Below, piece after piece: positions 42,797-50,974 of a DNA stretch of 64,000 bases; within the stretch, counting starts at the first letter, position 1, and each line of letters starts with the position of its first letter. The notes beneath the pieces were generated by a model. The model did not search any database. It saw only the letters and a program-made list of their open reading frames with translations, and was not told the origin of the DNA. This DNA comes from Anaerosphaera aminiphila DSM 21120. Its GTDB lineage: Bacteria > Bacillota > Clostridia > Tissierellales > Peptoniphilaceae. Made by a program: the position numbers and the translations under genes. The DNA lies in NCBI RefSeq assembly GCF_900129925.1, contig NZ_FQXI01000011.1, forward strand, positions 1 through 64,000, given 5' to 3'.

Positions 42797-42893
42797 AAAT
42801 TAATTAAATTATAAATTTAAAATGTTATTCAGTTTGCTAAAAACATTCCAAATACTACAATGTTACATTAGGTTTAATTAGCAATACTAATAA

Positions 42894-42922
42894 AGATTAA
42901 CATTGCCTCTATATTTTGTCAA
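42894..42922 (-). promoter_or_regulatory. Promoter of tRNA-Thr
   Basis: TTGACA (complement of 42917-42922), 17-base spacer, TAATCT (complement of 42894-42899), about 100 bases upstream of the tRNA. Confidence 0.6.
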
Positions 42923-43074
42923 TATATTCTATTACTTTATAAAGATGCCCTTATGATTGTAAGTATATTTCCCCATTATATCTTATGTAATAGCAAATAT
43001 ATCTATTTTTATATTGGAAACTAAAATGTAGCTATTATTTTCTCAAACTATTTTAAATTTAAATATATACATTT

Positions 43075-43110
43075 AAAAGGCACTCTCTTTAATTTTGAGA
43101 GTGCTTTTAT
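43075..43110 (+). terminator. Orphan intrinsic terminator-like hairpin
   Basis: GCACTCTC/GAGAGTGC stem followed by TTTTAT on the + strand. No gene on the + strand precedes it within the spacer, so it either ends read-through or an unseen short RNA. Confidence 0.5.
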
Positions 43111-43296
43111 ATCTATATTGCTTGGAATTGTTAAAATGTAATTTCAGGATTTACTATATTTATAACATTTCCATTCTAATAGCCTATTTAATTTTAATTC
43201 TCTTGGTAAAACAAAGTATATTCTACCAAGCTTAAAGTTTTATTGAACTTTTAAATATAAGTTTTTATGTTAAATTACCTTTAAAATTTTTATACG

Positions 43297-43320
43297 AAAA
43301 AAGCACCCTTAGGCGCTTTA
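43297..43320 (-). terminator. Terminator of the CNNM-family gene
   Basis: AAGCGCC/GGGTGCTT stem (one G-T pair) with T6 on the minus strand, overlapping the gene's stop. Confidence 0.75.
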
Positions 43321-44664
43321 TTCATCGTCATCATTCTCTTCTTTATCTTCTTTTTCCAGAATTTGAAGTTCTACTTCTTCTATTCTGTTGTCTTTTACTG
43401 ACAACACTTTTAAAACTACCTCATCTTTATATTTTACAGATATACCTGTTTGATTGTCATTTGGAATATATCCAAGTAATTCAACAATTAAACCTGAAAT
43501 TGTCTCGTGATTTTCTGAGCACAAGTCTACATTCAATTTTTCACTTACATCATCTATTTCCATTGATCCTGAAATTAAGTAAGTGTTTTCTCCTATTTTT
43601 TCCAGTTGAGGATTTACTTTGTCGTATTCGTCTTCGATTTCTCCAACAATTTCTTCTACAATGTCTTCAACTGTTACAATTCCGGAAAAGCCACCGTATT
43701 CATCAATCAATATTGCCATATAATTTTTAGTGGATTGTAATTCTTTTATTAATGAGTCTATTTTTTTTGTCTCCGGTACAAAATATGGCTCTTTTAGTAT
43801 CTTATTTATGTCGACACTTTTATAGTCATTTTTTGAATACTCTACAAATAGATCTTTTAAATTTAGAATTCCAATAATATTATCTGCTTTTTCTTTAAAT
43901 ACAGGAACCCTTGAAAATCCGCTTTCTAAAATTTCTACAATTTTAGAGTTGTCAAATTCATCACAGTCAATCATATAAACCGATGTCCTTGGCGTCATTA
44001 TTTCATATGCCATCTTGTCATCAAAGTCCATAATTTTAACTATCATTTCTTCGCCTGACGGATTTATTACACCTTGTTCTTGAGATACTCTAATATAAGA
44101 TTTTAACTCTTCTTCTGATATTCTCTCTTCTACATCTTCTGAGTACTTTCCTAGTATTTTTAATACTAGAGTTGTGGTAAAAGATAAAAACTTTACAAAG
44201 GGATATGTTATTTTAGATATTATATCTATTATCCCCACAGATGCCAAAGCAACTTTTTCAGAATTTTGAAGAGCTATACGCTTAGGTACAAGTTCTCCAA
44301 ATATTATCGTTACAAAAGATAATATTATTGTTATAAAAGCTAACGCAATAGTTGAAGCATAGGGTATCTTAAAATCCACTAGTACCGCTGCCAAATATGG
44401 CGATACCGATGTTGCTGCTGATGCTGATGAAAATAAGTTTGCAAGAGTTATACCAACTTGTATTGTAGATAAAAATCTTGTCTGATCTGAAGTAACTCTT
44501 AAAAGAGCTCTTGCCTTTTTATTTCCCTCATCTGCTAGCGTTTGAATTTTATTTCTGTTACTTGATACCATAGCCATTTCCGCTGATGCAAAAAATGCAT
44601 TTATTGCGGTTAAAAAAACTATTACTAAAATTTTAGGCACAATACTGGGCCCAACACTGTCCAT
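43318..44664 (-). CDS. CNNM/CorB-type transporter (DUF21-CBS-CorC/HlyC protein)
   Basis: Three domains in order: DUF21/CNNM membrane domain (about 1-190; TAINAFFASAEMAMVSSNRNKIQ near the start), a CBS pair (about 205-330; MTPRTSVYMIDCD, FSRVPVFKEKADNIIGILNLKDL, DEYGGFSGIVTVEDIVEEIVGEIEDEYD) and a CorC_HlyC transport-associated domain (about 345-435). Such proteins export Mg2+ with Na+ or respond to Mg-ATP through the CBS pair; older annotations call them hemolysins. The tail is very acidic (EKEDKEENDDDE). ATG 44664 follows TTGGAGG. Confidence 0.92.
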   Translation of the reverse strand: MDSVGPSIVPKILVIVFLTAINAFFASAEMAMVSSNRNKIQTLADEGNKKARALLRVTSDQTRFLSTIQVGITLANLFSSASAATSVSPYLAAVLVDFKIPYASTIALAFITIILSFVTIIFGELVPKRIALQNSEKVALASVGIIDIISKITYPFVKFLSFTTTLVLKILGKYSEDVEERISEEELKSYIRVSQEQGVINPSGEEMIVKIMDFDDKMAYEIMTPRTSVYMIDCDEFDNSKIVEILESGFSRVPVFKEKADNIIGILNLKDLFVEYSKNDYKSVDINKILKEPYFVPETKKIDSLIKELQSTKNYMAILIDEYGGFSGIVTVEDIVEEIVGEIEDEYDKVNPQLEKIGENTYLISGSMEIDDVSEKLNVDLCSENHETISGLIVELLGYIPNDNQTGISVKYKDEVVLKVLSVKDNRIEEVELQILEKEDKEENDDDE

Positions 44665-44759
44665 TTACATTCCTCCAAAATAATTTTATAATGATTATAT
44701 CAAGTATATACTAAATTATCTACACTTTGAATTAAATATACTATATTTTAGGAGGATTT

Positions 44760-45131
44760 ATGTTTTTTATTTTTGGAATAAATCAAAAAAGAAGAGATCT
44801 CGACTATAATTCAAATTTAATTATACACAGCTGTGGGAAATACGGTCGAATGGAAGTTTACATGGTCTATAGTTTATTTTCTTTATTTTTCATTCCAATT
44901 ATAAAGTGGAACAAAAAATATTTCGTCAGATACACTTGTTGCAATCAAGTTTTTGAATTAGATAGAAAAGTGGGAAAGAAGATTGAGCATGGGGAAAATG
45001 TAGAGATAAAAGATGAATTTCTGTCAAATTTAGGCTATGAAAACGGCTTAATTAAGTGTCCAAATTGTGGAGCTCTCTCCAGCGACAGCTTTGACTTTTG
45101 TCCTCACTGTGGAGAGAGTTTAAAAAATTAA
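44760..45131 (+). CDS. Zinc-ribbon protein of unknown function
   Basis: The 123-residue protein ends with a double-CxxC zinc ribbon, CPNCGALSSDSFDFCPHCGES, and has two further cysteine pairs (HSCGKYG near residue 24, YTCCNQVFELDR near 60) around a hydrophobic stretch VYSLFSLFFIPIIKW. This layout matches the zf-ribbon_15-like small membrane-associated proteins common in Clostridia. Function unknown. ATG 44760 follows AGGAGG; it is monocistronic and divergent from the CNNM gene. Confidence 0.8.
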   Translation: MFFIFGINQKRRDLDYNSNLIIHSCGKYGRMEVYMVYSLFSLFFIPIIKWNKKYFVRYTCCNQVFELDRKVGKKIEHGENVEIKDEFLSNLGYENGLIKCPNCGALSSDSFDFCPHCGESLKN

Positions 45132-45157
45132 GAGGAGATTTTATTTTCTCCTCTTAG
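45129..45157. terminator. Bidirectional terminator after the zinc-ribbon gene
   Basis: TAAGAGGAGA/TCTCCTCTTA stem with an A/T-rich flank on each side, between two convergent genes. Confidence 0.82.
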
Positions 45158-45342
45158 TTAAATACTTTTCTTATTTTATTTTCTATTGACTCTAAATAGC
45201 CCCTATTATCTTTTTCTACTTCTTCAACTTTTCCCAATCCGTCTTTTTTATCATAGGCAACATATTTTCTAAAGTCTACATACCCTATAATCATTATGCT
45301 AATTGCAAATATAACTACAGTTTTCAATATAAATCTTTTCAT
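45154..45342 (-). CDS. Small single-span membrane protein downstream of ybaK-like gene
   Basis: This 62-residue protein starts at ATG 45342, which overlaps the ybaK-like stop in an ATGA-type arrangement, so it is translationally coupled. Residues 3-22 are a membrane helix (FILKTVVIFAISIMIIGYVD); the rest is highly charged (KDGLGKVEEVEKDNRG). I do not recognise it. The coupling and good coding sequence make it likely real. Confidence 0.6.
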   Translation of the reverse strand: MKRFILKTVVIFAISIMIIGYVDFRKYVAYDKKDGLGKVEEVEKDNRGYLESIENKIRKVFN

Positions 45343-45803
45343 ATTGCAACGTCCACCCACGCTTCATAGTCACAGGACTTTTCCAATTCTTCTATAGTTA
45401 GTTTTGCAGCCGAGTTTGCAGAACCTGCTGCAGGATAGACTATTTCATTTGCCTTTAAAGACTCATCTAAGTAAACTCTACAGCCTTCATTTATAGCAAA
45501 GGGACATACTCCTCCCACTTTATGACCTACTAACTCCACTGCCTCTTCAGGGCTTAACATTTTAGCTTTTTGTTTAAACTCTTCTTTAAATTTTTTGTTG
45601 TTTATCTTCGCATCACCTGATACTACTATTAAAAAAGCTCCTCCATTTTTATCTTTAAAACTTAAAGTTTTTGCTATTTCATTCGTAGTACATCCCACAG
45701 CTTCTGCTGCTTCTATTACTGTTGCTGAAGATACGTCAAATTCTTTAATTCTATCTTCAAATCCCTTTTCTTTTAAATACTCTACTACTTTTTCAAATGC
45801 CAT
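45339..45803 (-). CDS. YbaK/EbsC-family aminoacyl-tRNA deacylase
   Basis: The 154-residue YbaK-like protein has the FLIVVSGDAKINNKKF segment with the catalytic-type lysine, GHKVGGVCPFAI and YPAAGSANSAAKLTIEEL, the pattern of the YbaK/INS superfamily. Relatives remove Cys (YbaK) or Ala/Ser (ProXp) from mischarged tRNA-Pro. Specificity is not resolved. It lies between the YgjP-type protease gene and a coupled small protein. A ProRS with its own INS domain is encoded at 57450. Confidence 0.88.
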   Translation of the reverse strand: MAFEKVVEYLKEKGFEDRIKEFDVSSATVIEAAEAVGCTTNEIAKTLSFKDKNGGAFLIVVSGDAKINNKKFKEEFKQKAKMLSPEEAVELVGHKVGGVCPFAINEGCRVYLDESLKANEIVYPAAGSANSAAKLTIEELEKSCDYEAWVDVAI

Positions 45804-46384
45804 TATTCTTTAAGCCTCCTTTGGACTTCTCTATAATTTTCAATGTATTTAGCTATTTCACTGTAAAAATCCTTTGAGTGATTGGGATGTTTTAAGTGAA
45901 CTAACTCATGAAGCACAACTAATTTTATTTCATCTATTGGTCTCTTTGCCAAAAACAAATTTATATTAATAAGCTTTTTAGTGGGATAACAAGTTCCCCA
46001 TCTGGCCTTCATTTTTCTAATTTTATATTCGTCTTGAACTAATCCCGTCATATTGTTAAATTCAAGAAAAATACTCTTAAGTACTTCTTCCAATTTTTCT
46101 CTGTAAAATTTTTCAACTTTAACTTCTGATGTTAAAGTCTTGGATATTTCAGGCTCCAAGAGTTCTCCAAATAAATAAATTTCTCCTGCTCCTATATTAT
46201 TTACATATTTTTTACTTCGCTCTTTTTCAATTAGCTTTAATAGCTCTGCCTCGTGTTCCCTAACTGTTGCCAATATATCTCTTTCACTTAAGTATTTAGG
46301 TGCAGATACCAAAAGAGTTTCAGTCGTAGCTGAAACTCTGATGTACTTAATATTTTTTCTGACAATTTTTATTTCTACGCTCAT
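45803..46384 (-). CDS. YgjP-like metal-dependent hydrolase (DUF45, M48-related)
   Basis: Contains the zinc-metalloprotease motif HELVHLKHPNHSKDFY (HExxH with downstream His) near residue 155, preceded by MKARWGTCYPTKKLININLFLAKRP, the conserved RWGSC-like block of the YgjP/WLM family. 193 residues, somewhat shorter than the usual 230. Substrate unknown; some homologues are linked to restriction or DNA processing loci, but here it lies between cls and the ybaK-like gene in a likely operon. Confidence 0.88.
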   Translation of the reverse strand: MSVEIKIVRKNIKYIRVSATTETLLVSAPKYLSERDILATVREHEAELLKLIEKERSKKYVNNIGAGEIYLFGELLEPEISKTLTSEVKVEKFYREKLEEVLKSIFLEFNNMTGLVQDEYKIRKMKARWGTCYPTKKLININLFLAKRPIDEIKLVVLHELVHLKHPNHSKDFYSEIAKYIENYREVQRRLKE

Positions 46385-46386
46385 AT

Positions 46387-47889
46387 CTATAGTATAGGAG
46401 ACAAAAGTCTACTTACTCCCTCTTTAATTTTTACAAATACTGATCTTCTCTCATAGTCTGCCAAAGTTATCTCCTTGGAATTTTTAACGTCATTTTCAAA
46501 ATTTTTAATAAGTGTACTTGTAACTTCTTCATCAAATATAAATGCATTTGCCTCAAAGTTCAATTCAAAAGACCTTATGTCAAAATTTGCTGTTCCAATA
46601 CTCGAGAGATAATCATCACAGCAAATTACTTTAGAGTGTAAAAATCCTCCTTGATAGTAGTATGCTCTGCATCCCCAATCTAAAAGCTCTCCAATAAAAG
46701 ATGTACTTGCCCAGTGTACAAAAGGATGATCTCTTATTTCAGGTATCATAATATTTACCTCGCAACCTGAGAGTGCAGCCACTTTTAATGCATTAAATAA
46801 CCCTTCATCAGGAACAAAGTATGGAGTTTGAATATATATTTTCTTTCTGGCCCTTGAAATTATTTTTTCATATCCATTTCTTATAGAGTCTACTTTTGTA
46901 TCCGGTCCACTTGTCACTATACAAATGTCCTTATTTCCATATTCACTTTTCTCAAATACAGGAGTGATAAATGCCCCTTCTTTTTTATCTGCTGCGAAAT
47001 TATAATCTAAGAAAAACCTAAATTGAAGCCCCATTACAGCAGGCCCTATAATTCTTATGTGGTCATCTCTCCAAAATCCAAATTTTTTGTCTTTTGAAAT
47101 ATATTCATCTCCCACATTTAATCCGCCCACATAGCCTATTTTATGGTCTATTACTATTATTTTTCTGTGATTTCTATAGTTTATATGAGTGTTAAATTTC
47201 CCAAATAAACCTGGAAAAAAAATGGCAAGTTTTACACCATTTTCTACTAAATCTCTTCTATCTTTTTGCTTAAGGTTTCTAGCTCCCATCCCATCTACTA
47301 ATAACAGAACTTCCACACCTTCTCTTGATTTTTTCTTGAGAAGATTCATTAATTCTGTTCCAAGTCCATCAGATTTAAATATATAGGATTCAAAATATAC
47401 AGATTTTTCTGCTGCTTCAATATCTTCAAATAGTTTTTTAAACATCTCTCTTCCATCACTGTACATTTCTATATCGTTGCCTTGATAGAAGGTTTCATCT
47501 TCTGAGACATTGAACATCTCAATCATTTCTACATATTCTCTTGTTCTTTCATTTTTAAATTTAAATTTCCCACTTTTTATTTCATTTAACTGACTTTGAG
47601 CATTTTTTCTCATCTTTATTTTTAAACTATCTTTTTTGTCAAATATTCTCTTTTTAGATAAATCTTGACCTATGAAAAGATATAAAATAAATCCGATAAT
47701 TGGGAGAAAGTTAATTGCCATTACCCAAAGTAAAGTTGATGTAGGCTTTTTTCTCTCCATAAATATTATGGCTATTGTAAATATTACATTTATAAAAAAT
47801 ATAATACTGTATGACTGTATAAATCCCAATAAAACATCACTATAACCCAATATTAGCTCAGACAAAGAGTAGTATATTTCCATAAACAT
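46387..47889 (-). CDS. cls: Cardiolipin synthase
   Basis: A 500-residue phospholipase-D-family enzyme: two N-terminal membrane helices (about 20-70), then two HKD motifs, HINYRNHRKIIVIDH and FLHSKVICCDDYLSSIGTANFD. It condenses two phosphatidylglycerols into cardiolipin at the membrane. Start ATG 47889 has GGTGA 6 bases upstream; a second ATG at 47883 is possible. It is followed 2 bases later by the ygjP-like gene and preceded 17 bases by typA, so all are likely co-transcribed. Confidence 0.94.
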   Translation of the reverse strand: MFMEIYYSLSELILGYSDVLLGFIQSYSIIFFINVIFTIAIIFMERKKPTSTLLWVMAINFLPIIGFILYLFIGQDLSKKRIFDKKDSLKIKMRKNAQSQLNEIKSGKFKFKNERTREYVEMIEMFNVSEDETFYQGNDIEMYSDGREMFKKLFEDIEAAEKSVYFESYIFKSDGLGTELMNLLKKKSREGVEVLLLVDGMGARNLKQKDRRDLVENGVKLAIFFPGLFGKFNTHINYRNHRKIIVIDHKIGYVGGLNVGDEYISKDKKFGFWRDDHIRIIGPAVMGLQFRFFLDYNFAADKKEGAFITPVFEKSEYGNKDICIVTSGPDTKVDSIRNGYEKIISRARKKIYIQTPYFVPDEGLFNALKVAALSGCEVNIMIPEIRDHPFVHWASTSFIGELLDWGCRAYYYQGGFLHSKVICCDDYLSSIGTANFDIRSFELNFEANAFIFDEEVTSTLIKNFENDVKNSKEITLADYERRSVFVKIKEGVSRLLSPIL

Positions 47890-47906
47890 AAATTTTCACC
47901 ATTACT

Positions 47907-49733
47907 TTACATATTTTTTTTCGACTTATATCTCGCTTGTGAATTTAAAACTTTCTTTCTAATTCTAAATCTGGTTGGAGTAATTTCTATAAGTTCGTCA
48001 TCTTCTATAAACTCCAACGCTTCTTCAAGTGTCATTTGTTTTATTGGCGACAATCTCAAAGCGTCATCAGAACCAGATGCTCTTACGTTTGATTGCTTTT
48101 TCGTCTTAGTTACCGAAACTTCCAGCTCCACACCTTTTGGAGATTGACCCACTATTTGACCTTCATATACTTCAGAACCTGGTCCTAAAAACAGAACTCC
48201 TCTTTCCTGAGCATTGTGAAGTCCATATGCTGATGCAACTCCTGTATCAAAGGAAACTATAGATGCATCTACCCTCTTTGGTATTTCGCCTTTATATGGC
48301 TCATATGTGTCAAAATTTGAGTTGAGTATACCGTTGCCCTTAGTGTCAGTTAAAAACTCATTCCTGTAGCCTATAAGGCCTCTAGCAGGTATTCTAAACT
48401 CTAACCTTGCGTAGCCTCCTGTAGGCTCTTGCATAGTAACCAGTTCGCCTTTTCTCATTCCCAATTTTTCAATTACAGTTCCCACAAATTCATTTGACAC
48501 GTCAACTGTAACTTTTTCTATTGGCTCTTGTTTCTTTCCATCTATTTCTTTAAATAGAACTTGAGGTTTTGAAACTTGAAATTCAAATCCCTCTCTTCTC
48601 ATATTTTCTATTAGAACACTTAAGTGAAGTTCTCCTCTTCCTGAAACTTTAAAGGAATCTGTCAATTCAGTGTCTTCAACTCGCAAACTAACATCTGTTT
48701 GCAGTTCTCTATAGAGTCTATTTCTTATCTGTCTAGACGTTAAATACTTGCCTTCTTTTCCTGCAAAAGGAGAGTTGTTTACTGAAAAGTTCATTGCTAT
48801 TGTAGGCTCTGAAATCTTTACAAACTCCAGTGGTTCAGGTGCATCTGCACTACAAATAGTATCTCCTATATTTATGTTCTCAATTCCCGCTATTGCAACT
48901 ATAGAACCTGCTCTAGCTGTTTTAATGGGAACTCTGTCAAGTCCTTCAAATTCGTATATTTGTGCAATTTTAACTTTTTTAATTTCACTTGGATTTAAAA
49001 AGTTTACAATTACTACAGGATCTCCCTCATTAAAGACGCCTCTTTCAACTTTTCCCACTCCGATTCTTCCAACGTACTCATTGTAATCTATGGTAGATAT
49101 CAATAATTGGAAAGGTGACTCTTCATCATCCTCAGGAGCCGGAATATATTTTACAATTGTATCAAATAAAGGGTCCATACTTTCACCCTCTACATCCAAG
49201 TCTAGAGTTGAAACTCCTTGCTTGGCAGATGTAAACACAAAAGGACACTCCAGTATTTCTTCACTTGCACCCATATCTATAAACAAATCTAAAACTTCGT
49301 CAATTACCTCGTGAGGTCTTGCTTCCGGTCTGTCAATTTTATTTATACAAACTATTACAGGCAAGTTCAATTCAAAAGATTTCTTCAGTACGAACTTAGT
49401 TTGTGGCATCGGCCCCTCAAAGGCATCTACCAATAAAACTACTCCGTTTACCATTTTTAAAACTCTCTCTACTTCTCCACCAAAATCCGCATGGCCCGGT
49501 GTATCTATAATATTAATTTTAACACCTTTGTGTTTCACAGAAGTGTTTTTTGAAAGTATGGTAATTCCTCTTTCTTTTTCAATATCATTTGAATCCATTA
49601 CTCTGTCTTGAACAACTTGGTTTTCTCTATAAATACCTGATTGTTTTAACAGGGCATCTACTAAAGTTGTCTTTCCATGATCAACATGGGCAATTATTGC
49701 TATGTTTCTTACATCTTCTCTTATTTTAACCAT
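47907..49733 (-). CDS. typA: Ribosome-associated GTPase TypA/BipA
   Basis: The 608-residue translational GTPase has G1 AHVDHGKTTL, the G2/switch region ERGITI, G3 DTPGHADFGGEVER, G4 NKIDR and the family C-terminal domain ending in TPTRFRIRKKVL. It assists ribosome assembly and translation under stress or cold. Length and domain order are standard. First gene of the probable typA-cls-ygjP-ybaK operon. Confidence 0.97.
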   Translation of the reverse strand: MVKIREDVRNIAIIAHVDHGKTTLVDALLKQSGIYRENQVVQDRVMDSNDIEKERGITILSKNTSVKHKGVKINIIDTPGHADFGGEVERVLKMVNGVVLLVDAFEGPMPQTKFVLKKSFELNLPVIVCINKIDRPEARPHEVIDEVLDLFIDMGASEEILECPFVFTSAKQGVSTLDLDVEGESMDPLFDTIVKYIPAPEDDEESPFQLLISTIDYNEYVGRIGVGKVERGVFNEGDPVVIVNFLNPSEIKKVKIAQIYEFEGLDRVPIKTARAGSIVAIAGIENINIGDTICSADAPEPLEFVKISEPTIAMNFSVNNSPFAGKEGKYLTSRQIRNRLYRELQTDVSLRVEDTELTDSFKVSGRGELHLSVLIENMRREGFEFQVSKPQVLFKEIDGKKQEPIEKVTVDVSNEFVGTVIEKLGMRKGELVTMQEPTGGYARLEFRIPARGLIGYRNEFLTDTKGNGILNSNFDTYEPYKGEIPKRVDASIVSFDTGVASAYGLHNAQERGVLFLGPGSEVYEGQIVGQSPKGVELEVSVTKTKKQSNVRASGSDDALRLSPIKQMTLEEALEFIEDDELIEITPTRFRIRKKVLNSQARYKSKKNM

Positions 49734-49788
49734 CTTTTCACATCCAATCTACTAATGCTAAATTATAACACAATTGTACTTATTCTGT

Positions 49789-49832
49789 AAAAAAAATATA
49801 TCTAATTTAATTGAAAATTAGATATATTTTCT
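49789..49832. terminator. Terminator between HATPase gene and typA
   Basis: AAAATATATCTAATTT/AAATTAGATATATTTT, 16-bp AT-rich stem with T residues. It probably ends the minus-strand HATPase gene upstream of typA. Confidence 0.75.
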
Positions 49833-49856
49833 TAAATCAAGTTTTATAAGTACAAT

Positions 49857-50249
49857 TTAAATATTTTTTACCACTATAATTTCATTATTATTAAGCTCTA
49901 ACCTATCTGTTAAAGCCTTTACTAAAAGTAGTCCTCTTCCACAACACTTTAATTCTCTAAAATCATAGGCATCAAAATCATATTCAATTCCGAAGCCTTC
50001 GTCCTTCACCCGTATGACAATTGCTTCTTCATTGACTGTAATATTTAAAAAAACGCACTTTCTATGATTTTCACGATTGCCATGAAGAACTCCGTTTATA
50101 ACTAATTCATCTAATATTAGCTTTAAATCAAACATTAGCTCTTCATTACATATATGTTTTTCTAAATTTATTAAAGTATTTTCTATAAAGGGTTTAACTT
50201 GATTTAAGTCACTTTGAACAGACCCTTTAAACTTATAAATAACATTCAT
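49857..50249 (-). CDS. RsbW/SpoIIAB-like ATP-binding protein (HATPase_c_2)
   Basis: The 130-residue GHKL ATPase shows N-box ELVINGVLHGN, G1 VKDEGFGI and G2 CGRGLLLVKALTD, characteristic of serine-kinase anti-sigma factors such as RsbW and SpoIIAB. These bind sigma factors or phosphorylate STAS proteins. ATG 50249 has GGAG upstream; the frame opens at 50264 before that site. Neither a sigma factor nor a STAS protein is adjacent, so its partner is unknown and it may be a lone kinase-like regulator. Confidence 0.85.
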   Translation of the reverse strand: MNVIYKFKGSVQSDLNQVKPFIENTLINLEKHICNEELMFDLKLILDELVINGVLHGNRENHRKCVFLNITVNEEAIVIRVKDEGFGIEYDFDAYDFRELKCCGRGLLLVKALTDRLELNNNEIIVVKNI

Positions 50250-50447
50250 AACAATCAACTCCATTGTAATAAACTTTTACCCTGCAACTCTCATTCCTAA
50301 CCACATGAATACTTTAAAACAATTAAAACACATCAAAACCTTTAAGTAATTAAAGTTTTAAAAACATATTTCCCTTTTTGAGATTATATTTTATAATTAT
50401 GGATATAATATACTTAGTATAAAATTTATTTGAAGGGAGAATTTAAA

Positions 50448-50612
50448 ATGCAAAAATATGAATGTACTCTATGTGGATATATATATGATCCTGCCATTGG
50501 AGATGAAGATGGAGGAGTAGCTCCAGGAACTTCTTTTGAAAGCATACCAGAAGATTGGGTTTGCCCACTTTGTGGAGCAGGTAAAGAAGATTTTGAACCA
50601 TATAACGACTAA
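50448..50612 (+). CDS. Rubredoxin
   Basis: A 54-residue rubredoxin with two CxxCG knuckles, [10 protein letters not shown] and [11 protein letters not shown], and the DWVC motif. It is a one-electron carrier for rubrerythrin and related peroxide- or oxygen-reducing enzymes. ATG 50448 with AAGGGAG upstream is used; the TTG at 50430 overlaps the ribosome site. The rubrerythrin at 32585-33172 is a natural partner. Confidence 0.97.
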   Translation: MQKYECTLCGYIYDPAIGDEDGGVAPGTSFESIPEDWVCPLCGAGKEDFEPYND

Positions 50613-50619
50613 CCAAAAA

Positions 50620-50648
50620 TATAGGAGCTCATAGAGCTCCTTTTTTTA
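50620..50648 (+). terminator. Terminator of rubredoxin gene
   Basis: AGGAGCTC/GAGCTCCT stem with a 3-base loop followed by T7. Confidence 0.9.
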
Positions 50649-50974
50649 TAAAACTTTTTCAGAAACTATCTGACCTACCTGCAATTTACGATCTGAATTG
50701 GGTTAGGTCATTATACTGTTGCGTTTGCCAAATTAGTCGTAGTTTTCAACCAAGCCCTTCAGCCTTGGGAAAACCTGACATTAGACCTACTACGAAATCA
50801 AAGATTTCTGTTAGGTCTCAAAAATTTGGACTTCTCTGCATCTTAAAGTTTTATCTACATCTTTGATTTAGTCTATAAAACTTATGCAACCTGTTGCCCA
50901 AGAACTTTTGCGATTGGCAGCAACTGTCTGCTACCTACCTGCAATTTACTCTGTAAATTGGGTTAGGCCATTAT
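50647..50974. repeat. Structured intergenic repeat element with two direct copies
   Basis: The region between rubredoxin and ysxC is unlike its AT-rich neighbours. A 41-bp unit beginning CCTACCTGCAATTTAC occurs at 50674-50714 and 50934-50974, differing only in a 6-base loop and one base; each is a hairpin. TATAAAACTT precedes both (50647 and 50874), so longer units of about 68 and 101 bases repeat in the same orientation. Between them lie more hairpins: AGACCTA...TAGGTCT (50783-50818) and GTTTTC..CCAAG/CTTGG..GAAAAC (about 50741-50773). Copy two runs into the end of ysxC. It resembles a palindromic-element or structured-RNA family I do not recognise. Confidence 0.75.

Larger units (their letters stand above)
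42421..43317. other. Long intergenic region holding tRNA-Thr and terminators
   Basis: About 900 bases between the channel and CNNM genes. Apart from the tRNA, its promoter and terminator, it holds an orphan + strand hairpin (43075-43110), a CTTGGTA/TACCAAG hairpin at about 43203-43232 and otherwise very AT-rich sequence. I see no protein-coding gene and no recognisable riboswitch or structural RNA. Confidence 0.5.

Noticed and set aside
50647-50974. CRISPR array
   Set aside because: Only two repeat copies, 220 bases apart with structured sequence between, no regular spacers and no cas genes.
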